Positions 1-12,001 of a stretch of DNA of 64,000 nt are shown in pieces. Positions within the stretch are counted from its first letter, which is position 1. Each line of letters starts with the position of its first letter. A program made the position numbers and the translations under genes. Below the pieces are notes generated by a model, which did no database searches, was not told where the DNA came from, and saw only the letters and a list, made by a program, of their open reading frames with translations. Origin of the DNA: Guadua angustifolia (lineage: Eukaryota > Streptophyta > Magnoliopsida > Poales > Poaceae); assembly GCA_036346375.1 (NCBI GenBank), contig CM070500.1:79340437-79404436 (forward strand). The letters are read 5' to 3'.

Positions 1-423
1 AATTTCGTATATGACTTCAAATTTGGTTCAGTTTTATAGGGGTATGTTACTAGGTTTTTTAGGGAAAAATACTACTATTTTTGGGGGAACTTAGTATACT
101 ACTAATTTTGGGGGAACTTAGTATATTTCAGTACACTCTACATATCCTCTTTTTTAAAGAAAGACTACACGCTACCTATCCTGATTTACCTCGATATACA
201 TGTTTGTTCTGAAACGAAGGTAGAGAAGCAGCTGTGATGCCACCCAACAATATGAACTTTTTAAATACAAATTGTTTTTTCTTTTGAAAAATTAGTTCAA
301 GAATAATGCAAATAACACCGCAAAGATGTATAAATAAAAAAAGATAGCATCCATTACAAGATGGTGTTATTCTCCAACTCATAGTACTACTAAGCACTTT
401 GCCGTTTCTCATAGAGTACCTAG
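1..423. other. Non-coding flank with a short tandem duplication
   Basis: AT-rich sequence with no coding region I can support. Two near-identical 27-bp units lie head to tail at 71-97 and 98-124, each containing TTTTGGGGGAACTTAGTAT. The last eight bases (416-423, GTACCTAG) are the left target-site duplication of the element that follows. Confidence 0.5.
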
Positions 424-1872
424 CAAGGCTTAAAAAAACGCCGAAATCTCACAAATCTTGGCCGAGATTTCATATTCTGGCTTGAGACGGAATCCAAAAT
501 CTTTACCGGATAAAAAAACTTGAAAAAAAAATAAATTGCTTCAGTAATCTTAGAAATTTTGATGAGATTTCGCCAAATCTCATGTTTTTTGATCGATTTT
601 TAAAATTTTTATGGCCGGATTTGACTAGATTTGGTCCAATAACCTTTAGAAAAAGTCATCTTCCATGAAATTTGTTGAAAAAGAGACGTTTTAAAATTTT
701 GACAAAAACACTATTAGATTTTTATAAAATTGTAAAAGCTCGATCATAATCTAAAAAATTTATGGTACTATCTATAGTAGTGTTGCATCATATAGAAAAA
801 CTTTTTGTTATCTTTAAAAAATCAAAAACAGAATGAACATAATTACGACAATAACTTTGTCAGAATTTTATAAATTTGTTTGAGTATGATCATGATTTAA
901 AATTTTCATGAGAACTTAAGAATTTCCTCGGTACTATTTTCTAAAATTTTCAGTGTTTTTTATTTGCTTAATAAATCTATGTAAGCATTGAACTTCATTT
1001 GTTATATTTCAAAAATAAAAAACAGAGAGAACATAAATGGTACAATACCATTGTAAGAATTTTACAAATCCACTGAAGTATGATCATAATTCAAAAATTT
1101 TATGAGGTATTAATAATTTCTTTAGAACCTTTCTGTAAAATTTTCAAAAATTCTAAACTTTTTTTGTTGCTAAAATAAATCTATGTATTGAACATCAAGC
1201 TTTTATCAAAACATAGCACTGTTAGAATTTTTAAAATATTTTGAAGCTTTATAATCATTTGTAAATTTTATATAAATATTAATGATATATAAATACCATC
1301 CAAAAAAATTAAAAATTTTATAACATGATTTAAACCATTTTTCATTTGGTTGATGTTTGCTAGTAGGACTTTTATCAGGATTGTAGCACTGTACAAATTT
1401 TTAAAAATTTATGAAGCTTGAAAATCATCTAAATTTTTTATATAAATATTAATTATATATCAAGACCATCAAAAAAATTAAAAATTTCTAATGTGGTTTG
1501 AACTATTTTTCATTCGGTTCAAATGTGCCGGTCAGCGTTTTATCAGGATAATAGCAATGTTTGAATTTTAGAAAATTCCTCATGCATGTTAATAATCTGA
1601 AATTTTTATAGAAATATCAATGCTGTGTCAAAACCCTCACAAAAAACTTTAAAAAAGTTTTGACATTGTTTGTGCTATTTTTCACTCGGTGTAATTTTAC
1701 CAAAATCTCGCCAAAATTTCGGGAATTCCGAACGAAATTTCAGTTTTCTCAGTACAAAAAAACATAACTGAATTTTTGTTTTTGTGTTTCATCTGAGATT
1801 TATCTAAAATTTTGAGATCTCGGATTTCGGCCACCTCCGAGATATCATCCGAAAATGAAATTTCAAACCTTA
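424..1872 (+). mobile_element. Non-autonomous hAT-like element, CAAGGTTT family, copy A
   Basis: A 1.45-kb AT-rich element without coding capacity. It begins CAAGGCTT and ends AACCTTA, so its ends are short imperfect inverted repeats (consensus CAAGGTTTGAAAT). It is flanked by GTACCTAG (416-423) and GTACCTAC (1873-1880), an 8-bp target duplication matching at 7 of 8 positions, which points to the hAT superfamily. The outer 100 bases at each end are rich in GAGATTTC/GAAATTTC words. The right half is built of degenerate units about 172 bp apart (TAATCAT/AATCATCT words near 1246, 1419 and 1590). The whole element aligns by eye to the copy at 60983-62489. The superfamily is inferred from target length and CA..TG-like ends; no transposase is present. 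Confidence 0.65.
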
Positions 1873-3483
1873 GTACCTACTAATCTGACAACAACATGGC
1901 AACTCATAGTATTACTCCGATTAAATATTTGCCAAATCAAATGTCTTGCAGCCGAGATTGGTCGAACGCTACCTGGAGGTCCTGGAATCTGGATGCGATA
2001 TCACAACCAGTGGATGATGTGTTCCTTTAATGATTTTCTAAGTGGTCCGATCCGGATAAGTAGATCTACCGGTCAACAAAGGAGCAAGGAAGCCAGTGTA
2101 TAGTGCATTTGCCAAATTGGCCTGGCCCACCTCCGTCAATGTTTGAGGCCAGGGTTCACAAAATCATCAATTTCTGAACGAAAATCATGAAAACCGAGCA
2201 TATCGAGCCGGCTTGGCTTTATAAACCGGTCGACAAACCAACTCAATACAAATTCAAATTCAAAAAATTTGAAAAATTTACAAAAAAAATTATCCTAAAA
2301 TTAGTACTAATATCTTTGTGACATCTGACATCAAAATTTTATGAAAAAAAGAATTTATGAGATGTTTGTGAGCAAAAACCGAATTTAGAGAATTGAAAAG
2401 TAAAAAAAAACAGCAATAGGCTGAGCCTAGTAATGTATGGACCATTAGCCCAGTCTGGCCCAATTGCATAGGAGCTCATATTAACTCGTTTGTGGGAGCA
2501 TCCGAACAGCATTATTGCCATTCTTGCAGCGCCCAACACTCCACTCGTCCCCTTCTCCATTTCGCCGCTGCTGCCCGCCAGATCCGGTAGCCACCAGCCG
2601 TTGAATCACTGCCAAGCGCTTGATTTTCGCTTGGTATGCCCCAACAATCGCACCCCTCTCACTGAAAATCGATCGGTTGGTGGAAAACCGACAACCCTAG
2701 TGATTTTCGGTGAAATCGCTTGGTTTTTGTGGAAAATTGTTTGATTTTCATTCTGTATGAAGTGATTTTCATTGTACATGTACCGATATTCATGTATTTG
2801 TTGGTGTCATCTATTTTCCTTAGAAAATAGTAGGTTTTTTTTAAGATCTTAGATGAAAAAAATGTATGTAATCTTGTTATTACATTATGAAATATGAACT
2901 TGCAAATAGCTACCATGAAATATTACAATATGGTGTAGGAAAGAGTAGGAGTACATGCAAATAGCTGTCAAGAAATATAAACCTAAGGAAAGGCAAAGAA
3001 CTTGTAGGTCTAGAGCAATTAATTATTAAATATTTAGTAAGTGCCATATTTATGAGTAGTAACAAAGAAGTTGGCCATTTAGTCAAAAAAGACACTTCAC
3101 AAAAAGACTAATTAATCATCTATTGTTTGAATAAATTATGTGCCCTAAGTTAGTTGCTATACATAATTATGGTTGCATAACTAGTATCTTGTATTACGAT
3201 TGGATTTGTATACATTTCTTTGGTAGGGAAGTTATGCCTTATGATTTCGTGAATGTAAATAATTCTGTTTTATCAAACCTCTCAATATTGGAAATGAGGA
3301 ATTTAATTTAGAATTTTTGGTAATTCTTTCTCTATATGTACTCTCTATTAGTGCAGGAAACTTGAATTATGGCATAAAATTCTTGTTATAACTTGTATGT
3401 AGAAGTTTGTGTATACATATGAATAAGATTGATAAGAATCTAAAACTGCATGCATGATGACTTCTTGTTGTTTTGATTAGTAG

Positions 3484-6400
3484 AAGGCAGATAAGGGCGA
3501 CGTTGCGTGGGAGCACAACAGCAAGATGGAGACTGGTTTTCGATGCAAGTGTTGTCATCAAAAGAAGAAAGGAGGCGGTGCAACCCGATTGAAGCACCAC
3601 TTGACAGGACGCAGTACAAATGTCATCCATTGCAATCAAGTTCCAAAGGAGATTCACAAGTACTTTTAGCACGATCTAGACAGGATGAAGGACAAGAAAA
3701 AGGGAGTGAGGGAGGAGAGGCTCAGGAAGGAAGTAGCAGTTGACGATTCCTTGCCAAGAAGAAGTGCATATTCTGAGTACACGGGTGGTGCTAGTAAGGA
3801 GGACCAACTACGGCATGTGATGGATGCCTCTAAGGCGGAGGTAGAATTTATGAGTCAGGTAAGTGGCAGGTATGAGCATAATGGTGGCTGTGGCACCACT
3901 AGAGGGGCTAGAGGAGGGGGCGGTGTGTTGCCAAGAATGTTTCGGAGTTCATCGCAAAGGGACAGACCGGCCGCGGGATTACAACCTTGTTACAGCCCGA
4001 GGTCCTGTGCAAACAAGGATTTATACTAGAAGTTGGACACAGAAGGGGAGGAACACGAAGTAGGCGATTGGCTCAGCTTGGGTCAAAATTTTCCACATGG
4101 CTGGTATCGCAGGGAGGAAAACAGACAATCCCTAGTTTGTTAGTGCCATTAGGGAAACTCAAAAAGGGTAGTGAGCTTTTAAATTTTCGTCCAGTTGTAC
4201 ATCCAATAATAACTCATATCGTCATCCTATATTTTATTTGCAGGCGAGAGTGTCCCGTCTCCTAGTAGGAGAGATATAGATGGCAAATATTTAGACGCCA
4301 ACGAGGCAGATATACAGGAAAAGATGAAGAAGTTCAAGATGGAATGGCATACGTATTGTCAGCGTATTTCGCCTAACAAGATTCCGCTGATGGGGTATCT
4401 ACTCCCTAGACGGAAAATTTGGTTCGGTAGAGGGCATCTTCGTGGCTGGAAACCCTAATGTCTCTCGAAGATGGATTCTAGGAATCAGCAAGCTGGTGGA
4501 CTCGACGGTTTACCCAGGTTCAGGCCCCCGGTGTGGGTAATAGCCCTACGTCCTGCTGGTTCTTTGTTGAGAAAATGGGGAAGTGTTTACAAGGGTGTTC
4601 TTCAATGTTCCGCTTCTATGCTTTCGTTCTAGCCGATCGGCCCTCTCCCTCATGCACCAAGGCGCCCTTATATAGACGGGCCACCCTGGGCAAGAGAGAA
4701 GAGGGCGCTATACTTATCTACAACACATTAATTACACCCATCATTCCAGCTTCCACGTCGACCCACGACTCATTTATTAAGCACGGCTCCGTGGACTTGT
4801 CCTTCGAACTTCATTTAATGTCGGTGAGAGGCCTCGCCCGGTCCGCCCGAGACAGGACGCCCCTACGATGGGTTGGTAAGAAGCGTCAAAGGGATGAGCC
4901 GTCGTCGTGTCAAAAGCTGAATCCTTCACAATTAATGGCCCTGACACGAGGTGCTAGGGGAGGGAAACTTCGAGGCGAAGCTTCCCCCTTATTTTTTTGG
5001 TTGCCTTCGTGGTTCGACAAGGGGCCCAAGCGCCGCCACTTCTTCGCCGCCACGCCTGCCGCCAGATCGCTTCGCTAGGGCCACGTGGGCTCTTCGCCCG
5101 GCCGCCGCCAGTATGCCACGCCGCCGCCGCCGCGAAAGCGCGTGGTCGCCAGATCGCGGCGAGGCCACGTGGGATCCTCACCCGGCGGGGGCGTGCTTCG
5201 CCGATCGCCGCCAGTGGTGCCACGCGGCCACTCGACCGATGAGCGGCGTGGTTGCGATCGCCGCCAGGGCCACGTGGGCTCGCCGGCGGCGGCGTATGAT
5301 TGCCGGCCGCCCGCCAGCGCCACCTTAAACCGCCGCCTGCGAAAGGTATGTGATCGCCGATCGCTTTCGCTAGGGGCCATGTGGACTCCAAACTAGGCCA
5401 AACCACTTCTTGGGCCTATTACTTCTACAACGGAGAGGGTACCCTGGTGCAAAGTACACCGACATGTATGGAGTAATAATCATGTGCGATTCTTAGACTG
5501 GGCCGACACGCCTGATAATTATCAACTTCATGATATACTACAATGGCACCATGTTCTTCCATAAGTCCGTGGATGCGATGACCAAAGTTAGGATTCCTCA
5601 TACTTGCGCAAGGTACTTTCTCTCATTGCTCCTCTTCTGAAATCTATTTGAAGTACGCCTGAAGTAATGTAGGTTTCCATTTTGTTTGTTGACGCAGAAA
5701 ATTGCCTTAGTGGTCGATGAGGTGGGTGCATAAAATCTTATACAGTTTATCACAGACAATGGTGCCAACTATAAGAAGGCATGCAGGCTCATCGCACGAG
5801 AGCACCACAACATCGTGTGGTAGCCTTGTATGGCCCACATGATTAATTTGATGCTGAAGAGGAATGGAGAGTTTCTTGACTACGCCTCTGTCATTGAGAG
5901 TGCTAGAAAAATCTCTCGATGGTTGTACAACTATTCCAAGCTTCACACCATGATGAAGAAGCATATTGGAGGTGAATTGGTCAAGTGAAATGCTACTCGC
6001 TTTGAAACAAACTATATTTTTTTGGACAGTTTCCTTTATCACAAGGACAAGTTCTTATAATGGATGGTCTTGGAGGAATTTCTATCGTCATGCTTTATTA
6101 ATACTGTAGAGGGGAGGTATGTGTACTCGTGCCTCTCGAGCTTGGACTGGTGGGATAATCTTCGTTCGGTTGTTAAATCTGTGAAAATGTTGTACGCCCT
6201 CTTGCGTTTCACCGATCAAGACAGAGTTCCTATATTGAGCGAGGTGATACTGCGGTATAACATAATGCGACAGAAATATAATAGCTTGTTCCATGACTCT
6301 CCAGCTACTTTCAATAAATACATGAATATCGTGGATCGTAGAATGAGCGACCTAACGCGTAATACTTACATGAACACCGATAATACATTATTCCCTTTTC

Positions 6401-7266
6401 ACAAAATATCTTGTACTTGCAAATAGTTGTACTAACATGTTTCCTTAAATTTCATGCAGTTGCTGCCTTGAACCCTCGAACGTATTACTCGCATGGCACA
6501 ACCAACACCTTCTTGCCAAATCTCCGGGATGTTTTGTAGCACTTTCTAATGATACTGATATGGCAATGCGAGATCTTCATGATGACGATCTTTTCAAAAA
6601 AATGGTTGGATTGTTCTCGACTGTGCTAGTTGAGAGGATGGCACATGATCCCAAAACTTCCTGAAGTATTTTTCTTATATCCTTAAATATAGTGCCATTC
6701 TCGTATTTCCACCTCCTACTTATTATTGTCTTTGTTAACTTGTAGCACATTGGTGGGGTGTATTCGGTTCTAACACACCCACGCTCCAGCAGTTGGCTCA
6801 TCACATCGTTTCGCATTGCACTTCTTTCTGTAGATACAAGCGCAATTAGAGCACATTCGTGTTCATTCACACCAAAGTTTGCAACTGTCTGTCATACAAG
6901 ATGCTCCATAAGTTGGCCTACGTTAACTACAACTTGCGACTCAGAATCCAAGAACAAGAAGGTGACAAGTCTGTAGTCGAAGATGATCCATTCCAATGCC
7001 TTATGGAGCTTACCCTATACGATACAGAAGAGCTTACCCTATACGATACAGAAAATCCAATCCAACAGTGGATAGAGAAAGGGAGATCCAATATTGACTC
7101 CTTACTTGACGAGGACACAGAGATAGGTGACACCCCCCTCCCATTACACCTCGTGACAGACCCGATAGACACTGATGCGTTGCGAAAGAATACTGAGGCT
7201 GCAAGCATCCCCGAATGGGCCAACAAGACAGTGGGTGACTCACATGGGAAAGAGAAAGCATCCTAA
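3484..7266 (+). pseudogene. hAT transposase pseudogene (BED zinc finger, DUF659, C-terminal dimerisation region)
   Basis: Coding blocks lie in order on the plus strand. 3484-3858 encodes a BED-type finger (FRCKCCHQKKKGGGATRLKHH) and ends at a CAG|GTAAGT donor. 4243-4385 encodes a block with RRDIDGKYLDANEADIQEKM. After the solo LTR, 5465-5611 resumes with YGVIIMCDS, a stop in place of W, then TGPTR, the DUF659 signature of grass hAT proteins. 5697-6425 follows, with FITDNGANYKKACRL and CMAHMINLML. 6455-6537 and 6748-7266 cover the end, including WWGVFGSNTPTLQQLA and HKLAYVNYNLRLRIQ of the hAT dimerisation region. In-frame stops occur near 3667, 5493, 5719, 5821, 5986 and 6058, so it is non-functional. 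Order and motifs make the family call secure; intron limits are approximate. Confidence 0.8.
4388..5464. mobile_element. Solo LTR of a gypsy-type retrotransposon inside the hAT element
   Basis: A 1.08-kb block begins TGATGGGGTATCTAC and ends GTACACCGACA. It resembles the LTRs of the gypsy element at 42528-54072 (shared words GGTTCGGTAG, GAAACCCTAATG-like, GGGTACCCTG and the CGCCG/CACGTGGG-rich middle), but it is clearly another family member. It interrupts the hAT transposase between the block ending ISPNKIP and the one starting YGVIIMC. No internal retrotransposon domain is present, so it is a solo LTR. I find no matching 5-bp target duplication (TCCGC left, TGTAT right), so an edge may be lost. 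Long open frames within it come from high GC content and are not genes. Confidence 0.65.
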
Positions 7267-9330
7267 GCAGTACGACGAGGGAGTAAGCAAAAAGGATAGC
7301 TCCATCAAAAGGAAAGGGGAACTTCCCGTACAGTAGAAACAGTACATAGAGAGTGATAACTCAACTGATAGTGCTCCTAAGGATCGTCGGAGCTTGTCAT
7401 TAGAAGAATCCAATGACAATAGCTTCAAGAAGGACAGTGATGGCGGTTAGTCCGGTGTTGATGCCCTCATACCTCTCACTTCGCACTAAGAAGTATAGCT
7501 TTCCATATAATTTACAGATGAGTCCCAGTACACTCATGCTACATAGGACAAAGATCATAGGGCTTAACAATCACCTAGGACAACTACTGCATGTAAGGGG
7601 AGGGACCATCGACACAGATGTGATGCACCGCAGGGTAGCTATAGCTCGTACAGTGTCGTTGAAACACAAAAGAACTATGGCTCATATGACCCATACGACT
7701 ACGCTATTCTGGATTCTCGTACACAATCACTCACTCAATGGGTATATGAGTAGTAAGACCCAGAATTGTTTGTCATATTATACCAAAAATGGGAAACGAC
7801 AAGCCTGTAGACGGAGCAAAGTTGGCACGAATAAAAGGCAGAGTTGCTAGCTATATGAGGTTTGTTGATGATGTCTACAGAAGAGTATAACATGGCCAAC
7901 CAAGTGTATAGCCAACAATACTACCCGTAGCCTCAAAGGTAATATTTCATTTTATTCCAACTAGATTTTTTATTAACATAGCGTTCATGTAGGTCCAACA
8001 TGGCATATATATCACAATAGAAGACCGATGAAGCTATGCCAAATGGGAACATTCATTTTAGGTGAGAAATGTTCAATTCAAATATCATTTGCTATGCTAC
8101 TGGAATGAATGTAACTGAAATGTGGACTTGTTTGATTGATTTGTGTATGTATTGAAATGAAATGTTATTTATTGAGATATTACTGCTAACTGTCTATTTC
8201 ACAACTTTAGATTGTCTAAAATATAGAAAAGGTCATGCCGAAATTTTCTCAAAATTTTTCATATTTTTCTATAGTTGTGTTATTATTGCAAAATATGTAC
8301 TTTACAATTTAACGTTGTCTTTAAATATAGGAAATGTCGTGCCGGAATTTTATCATATTTTTTCATAGTCTTTTATGCATTTCTAACATTTTCTTGATTT
8401 TTGAGCTTTTTTGGTCTTTTGCTAATTTTTCACCTTTTTTTTAATTTCCCCTTTTCCCCCTTTTTTCCCTCTATTTTCCATTCACTGCCGATTTATCGCC
8501 CAAAATCGGTCTATTTTCGACGTTGCAGGCACCGGTTTAACCGTATTTTTCAAACTGATTTGAATTCGCAAACCCTTCAATTTTCCATGATTTCGACTGA
8601 TTTTTGTCGAAAATCAAAACCGCAGGCTACTCGATTTTTCAGATTAAAACGATTTTGCAAAACCTGGCTGAGGCTTAGGCTTACATTTCAGATCTAGTGC
8701 CATGAATCATGAGGGATGCAGTATTCCAGCACTTACTAATTGCACACCCGATACGCATTGAGAGATGAGAATCAAACTCACGACCTCCCCTCTTTTGATT
8801 TTTTTTAATAATACTTTTTTTATTCTAAATTTCAAAAATATACCACCAAAAAATTTTTTAGAAATATACACTGCCGCTCCAACCAAGCGATAGGGCCTAA
8901 ATAGAAAAATCCACTGCTAAAGGAGGTCAAGGTCACGTGGCTTCGTGTCGCCTGGCGAAAGGACCCGAAACGGTGCTTGTCGCCCGGCGAACGGGCGACA
9001 CGAAGCAAATCGATGAATGAATGGGTGACATACCCCTCTCGCCCAGCCATATGGCGATAGATAATTTGCAAAAAAATTAATTCAGTTAGATATTCATTGA
9101 TTTAGAATTTGCAAAAAAAAATTTGTCTTATCATCGACAAATATTATAAGATATTGGACGAGGGCAATTAGATGGAATTTTTTTAAAATAATATATTTTT
9201 GTAAAAAAATGTACAGAAATATTATGTTGAAACAAATTACAGAAATACCCTATAGTCGCAATTCCAAATTGACATACATCTTTGTCTCAATAGTCGCAGC
9301 TTGTCATGGATTGGAATTATGATCAAATCA

Positions 9331-9735
9331 CTCGCGCCATTTAAACCGTGGAAATCGTGGCCACTTAAGGGTTTTCACAGCCCCGCGGGACATGCCAGAT
9401 CCAGTCCAAAAAATACGAGAAAAATCAAGAGCGACCTACGCAACACGTGGTAGTACTTACGTATGGGCGAGATAGCCAGACGTTACCCCGGCAGGAAGTT
9501 GCGAAAATCGGAAAAGGCACTCGCGGCCATGAAACCACAGAAATCGTGGCCACTTAGGGGTTTTCGTAGGACCGCGGAATAAGCCGGATACGGCCCAAAA
9601 AATACGGGAAAAATCAAGGGCGCCCTACGCAACGCGGGCTACCACTTACGTATGGGCGAGATAGCCAGACATTGCCCCGGTAGGAGGTTACGAAAATCGG
9701 AAAAGGCACTCGCGGCCATGAAACCATAGAAGTTA
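9331..9735. repeat. 189-bp tandem duplication, about 2.1 copies
   Basis: The word ATCGTGGCCACTTA recurs at 9354 and 9543, and CACTCGCG-GCCAT recurs near 9330, 9519 and 9708, giving a period of about 189 bp. Units carry CGTATGGGCGAGATAGCCAG and differ by scattered substitutions. They lie inside the MULE-like element, between its left TIR and the CAAGGTTT-family relic. No coding capacity is visible. Confidence 0.7.
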
Positions 9736-9739
9736 CAAC

Positions 9740-10165
9740 GTCGAAAATTTTTGAAATTTTTTATGGAGGTTCCTGATAAATCAGTGATATTACCATAAAA
9801 ATTTCAAATAATTTTAAGATGTGAGGAATTTTTTAAAATTCAAACAATACAACTATCGTGATAAAACGTTGGCCGACAAGTTTGAACCGAATGAAAAATG
9901 AAACAAACCACGTTAGAAAATTTTAAAAAATTTTGTCCATGGTTATGATGCATCACTAATGTTCCCATAAAATTTTCATATAATGATCAAGCTCTATGAA
10001 TGTTTAAAAATTCAGACAGTGCTAGTGTCCGATATGGCAAAATCTGCATAAAGAGTAGCATCATGCTAATTTTTTTAAATTTATAAAGCTTGATAAAAAT
10101 TTTATGGGAACATTAGTGATGCATCATAACCATGGACAAAAATTTCAAAATTTTATAGTCGACAA
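9740..10165 (-). repeat. CAAGGTTT-family relic containing a perfect 46-bp fold-back
   Basis: Read on the minus strand, this stretch matches the ~172-bp internal units of the elements at 424-1872 and 60983-62489 (words such as CATTCGGTTCAAACTTG and AAAACGTTTTATCACGATAG-like). Neither element end is present. Positions 9931-9976 and 10096-10141 are exact inverted complements over 46 bases, separated by 119 bases. A transcript crossing it would form a long perfect hairpin. Confidence 0.6.
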
Positions 10166-11427
10166 CAACTCATGTTATGAACACTTCAATTATTTGTTGA
10201 ACATATATAAGGGCACATACATCGAAAGTTCGGATGATAAAATAAGCAATAGATTAGATTATATTACAAGGGCATTACAACAAAGGACGAAATTGCTTGA
10301 CTTAACTAACTAACGAAAGCACTGTTTGTCATGGTGGAACAAATGATCGTTCGCTTATCTGGTACAAATGAATGATGTCCCACATTTTTGCATATTACCT
10401 GACCCGTGTTTAATTTGCGATTTGTCCTCGGACACCGCTCAATCCCTACTATGAAAGAACTCCATGGGGATCCGCAGTTCTCCCAACTGTCGCCGAATGG
10501 GTGGCCTATGCCGTACGTCTCGGGTGTGTAAGACATAATTTTTTGGTCTTTTTTATGTGGATTTCTGCCCTCTCATATGGACATATCATCCCGATTCCCG
10601 GCGTCCCCTATGTTAATACCACCCGGGTTCCCGGTTGGTCTGCTACGAAAATATATATCTAACCGTAAAAAACATCTACATTCCTAACTATATTACCATC
10701 AATTTTCTAAACTAGAACTAGCTGTCACCTATCAATTTACATAAAATTCTCTATTCGTAACCTATCAATTTACCAAAAATTCTCTATTCGTAACCTATCA
10801 ATTTACCTATATCTATCCATAACCTATCAATTTACCTACATTTATCTGTAACCTACATCTAAAACTATTTCTAATCTACCATTATTTACTGCTACAGTGC
10901 CCTAGATCTAAAATTATTTCTAACATATCATAATTTATTGCTAACAAAAGTAAACAATGAATTTACCTCAAACAAAGGCGCAGAATCTCCCTCTTTCTTC
11001 TTCTCCTCTCCTCTCTTTCCTCTTCCTCTTCCTCCTCTCCTCTCTTTTCTCAAATCGCCGAATGCCCACAAGAATCGGGCGAAGCCCTTTTAAACATTCT
11101 TGTCGCTCGACGAAATCAGGCGACAGGCCTCACACACCACTCGCCGCCCGACCATCACGATTTGCTTCGGTCGCCTGCTCACGGGCGACATGCATCCTTT
11201 CGCCCTTTCGTCGGGCGACACGCACCGTTTCGGCTCCTTTCGCCCTTTCGCCGGGCGACACGAAGCCACGTGACCGCCCGGCCTCCTTTCGCCTGTGGAT
11301 TTTTCTATTTAGGCCCCTGTCGCCCGTTGGACGGGCGATAGGTGTATATTTCTGGAAAAAAATTTCGGTGGTATATTTTTGAAATTTGGAATAAAAAATA
11401 TATTATTAAAAAAAATTCCCCTCTTTT

Positions 11428-11767
11428 CGGGAGTACAATAGACTTTTTATAGTCTTTAAAAAATATTAAAATTTACATTGAACTAGTGTCAATGGTTACG
11501 ATAAAACTGTCCAGTGTATATGTACCATGCTTATCTATGCAGGTGTATTATTAGTCCGTTAGTGTAAGCAAATTTTTTTTCCTAGACAGCTTCGCTTCCT
11601 GTTATTTTTTTTAAAAAAAAACATAGCTTAAGTGATTTGAGCTTAAGCTAAACCAACCAAGTATCTCCTGTACTATGATTCACTGACTACTCAGAAGTCA
11701 GATCCTTACGTTTTTTTAGATCGACAGGTCAGACCTAGATAAGCACAATTTATACCGGCTTGTTTAA
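11428..11767. other. Non-coding spacer
   Basis: AT-rich spacer between the MULE-like element and the MITE. I see no gene, repeat array or RNA feature that I can support. Confidence 0.5.
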
Positions 11768-11998
11768 GGACCTGTTTGTTTTAGTTTTTGATTTTGGATT
11801 CTGACTTTAAAAGCAGAATAAAAAACAAACAGCTTGATTCTAGAATCTAATTCTCACAATCTAATTCACCCATATACACTAGAATCCACAATCCGTTTTA
11901 TATGTGCTTTTGAATTCTAACTTTTAGATAATCATCTTTTCTACAATTACAATCCGAAATCAGCTTTTAAAGAATGCAAAGCTGGAATAAATAGAGCC
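11768..11998. mobile_element. Tourist/PIF-Harbinger-like MITE
   Basis: A 231-bp element begins GGACCTGTTTGTTTTAG and ends CTGGAATAAATAGAGCC, an imperfect inverted repeat of about 17 bases in the GG-CTGTTTG form common among grass Tourist-like MITEs. It is flanked by TAA on both sides (11765-11767 and 11999-12001), the 3-bp target expected for PIF/Harbinger. There is no coding capacity. Confidence 0.55.
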
Positions 11999-12001
11999 TA
12001 A

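Larger units (their letters stand above)
2150..8666 (+). mobile_element. Decayed autonomous-type hAT transposon (BED/DUF659 class)
   Basis: The left end is CAGGGTTCACAAAATC and the right end, read on the minus strand, is CAGGTTTTGCAAAATC: short imperfect hAT inverted repeats. Flanks TTTGAGGC (2142-2149) and GCTGAGGC (8667-8674) form an 8-bp target duplication matching at 6 of 8. ACCGGTTT/CCGG words are concentrated just inside both ends, as expected for transposase-binding subterminal repeats. The interior encodes a broken transposase on the plus strand (3484-7266) and carries a solo LTR (4388-5464). Without the LTR the element is about 5.4 kb. It is old, as shown by several stop codons and mismatched target duplications. 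Confidence 0.75.
8797..11417. mobile_element. MULE-like element with long terminal inverted repeats
   Basis: The first ~260 bases (8797-9060) and last ~300 bases (11115-11417) are inverted copies. Both read inward through a T/A-rich tip, the peptide-like word AAATATACCACC, then a GC-rich block with repeated CGCCCGGCGAA/GGGCGACACGAAGC words. Both ends abut the 10-bp direct repeat CCCCTCTTTT (8787-8796 and 11418-11427), consistent with the 9-10-bp target duplication of Mutator-like elements. No transposase is visible in the 2.6 kb. The interior holds a 189-bp tandem duplication (9331-9735), a relic of the CAAGGTTT family with a perfect fold-back (9740-10165), and AACCTATCAATTTAC repeats (about 10690-10870). 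It is therefore non-autonomous. Superfamily assignment rests on target length and TIR length. Confidence 0.7.

Noticed and set aside
4954..5406. Six overlapping long GC-rich open frames on both strands
   Set aside because: They lie inside the solo LTR and come from CGCCG-rich composition, which depletes stops in all frames; no domain is recognisable.
4388..5464. A complete retrotransposon inside the hAT element
   Set aside because: Only one LTR-like block is present with no gag, pol, primer site or second LTR.
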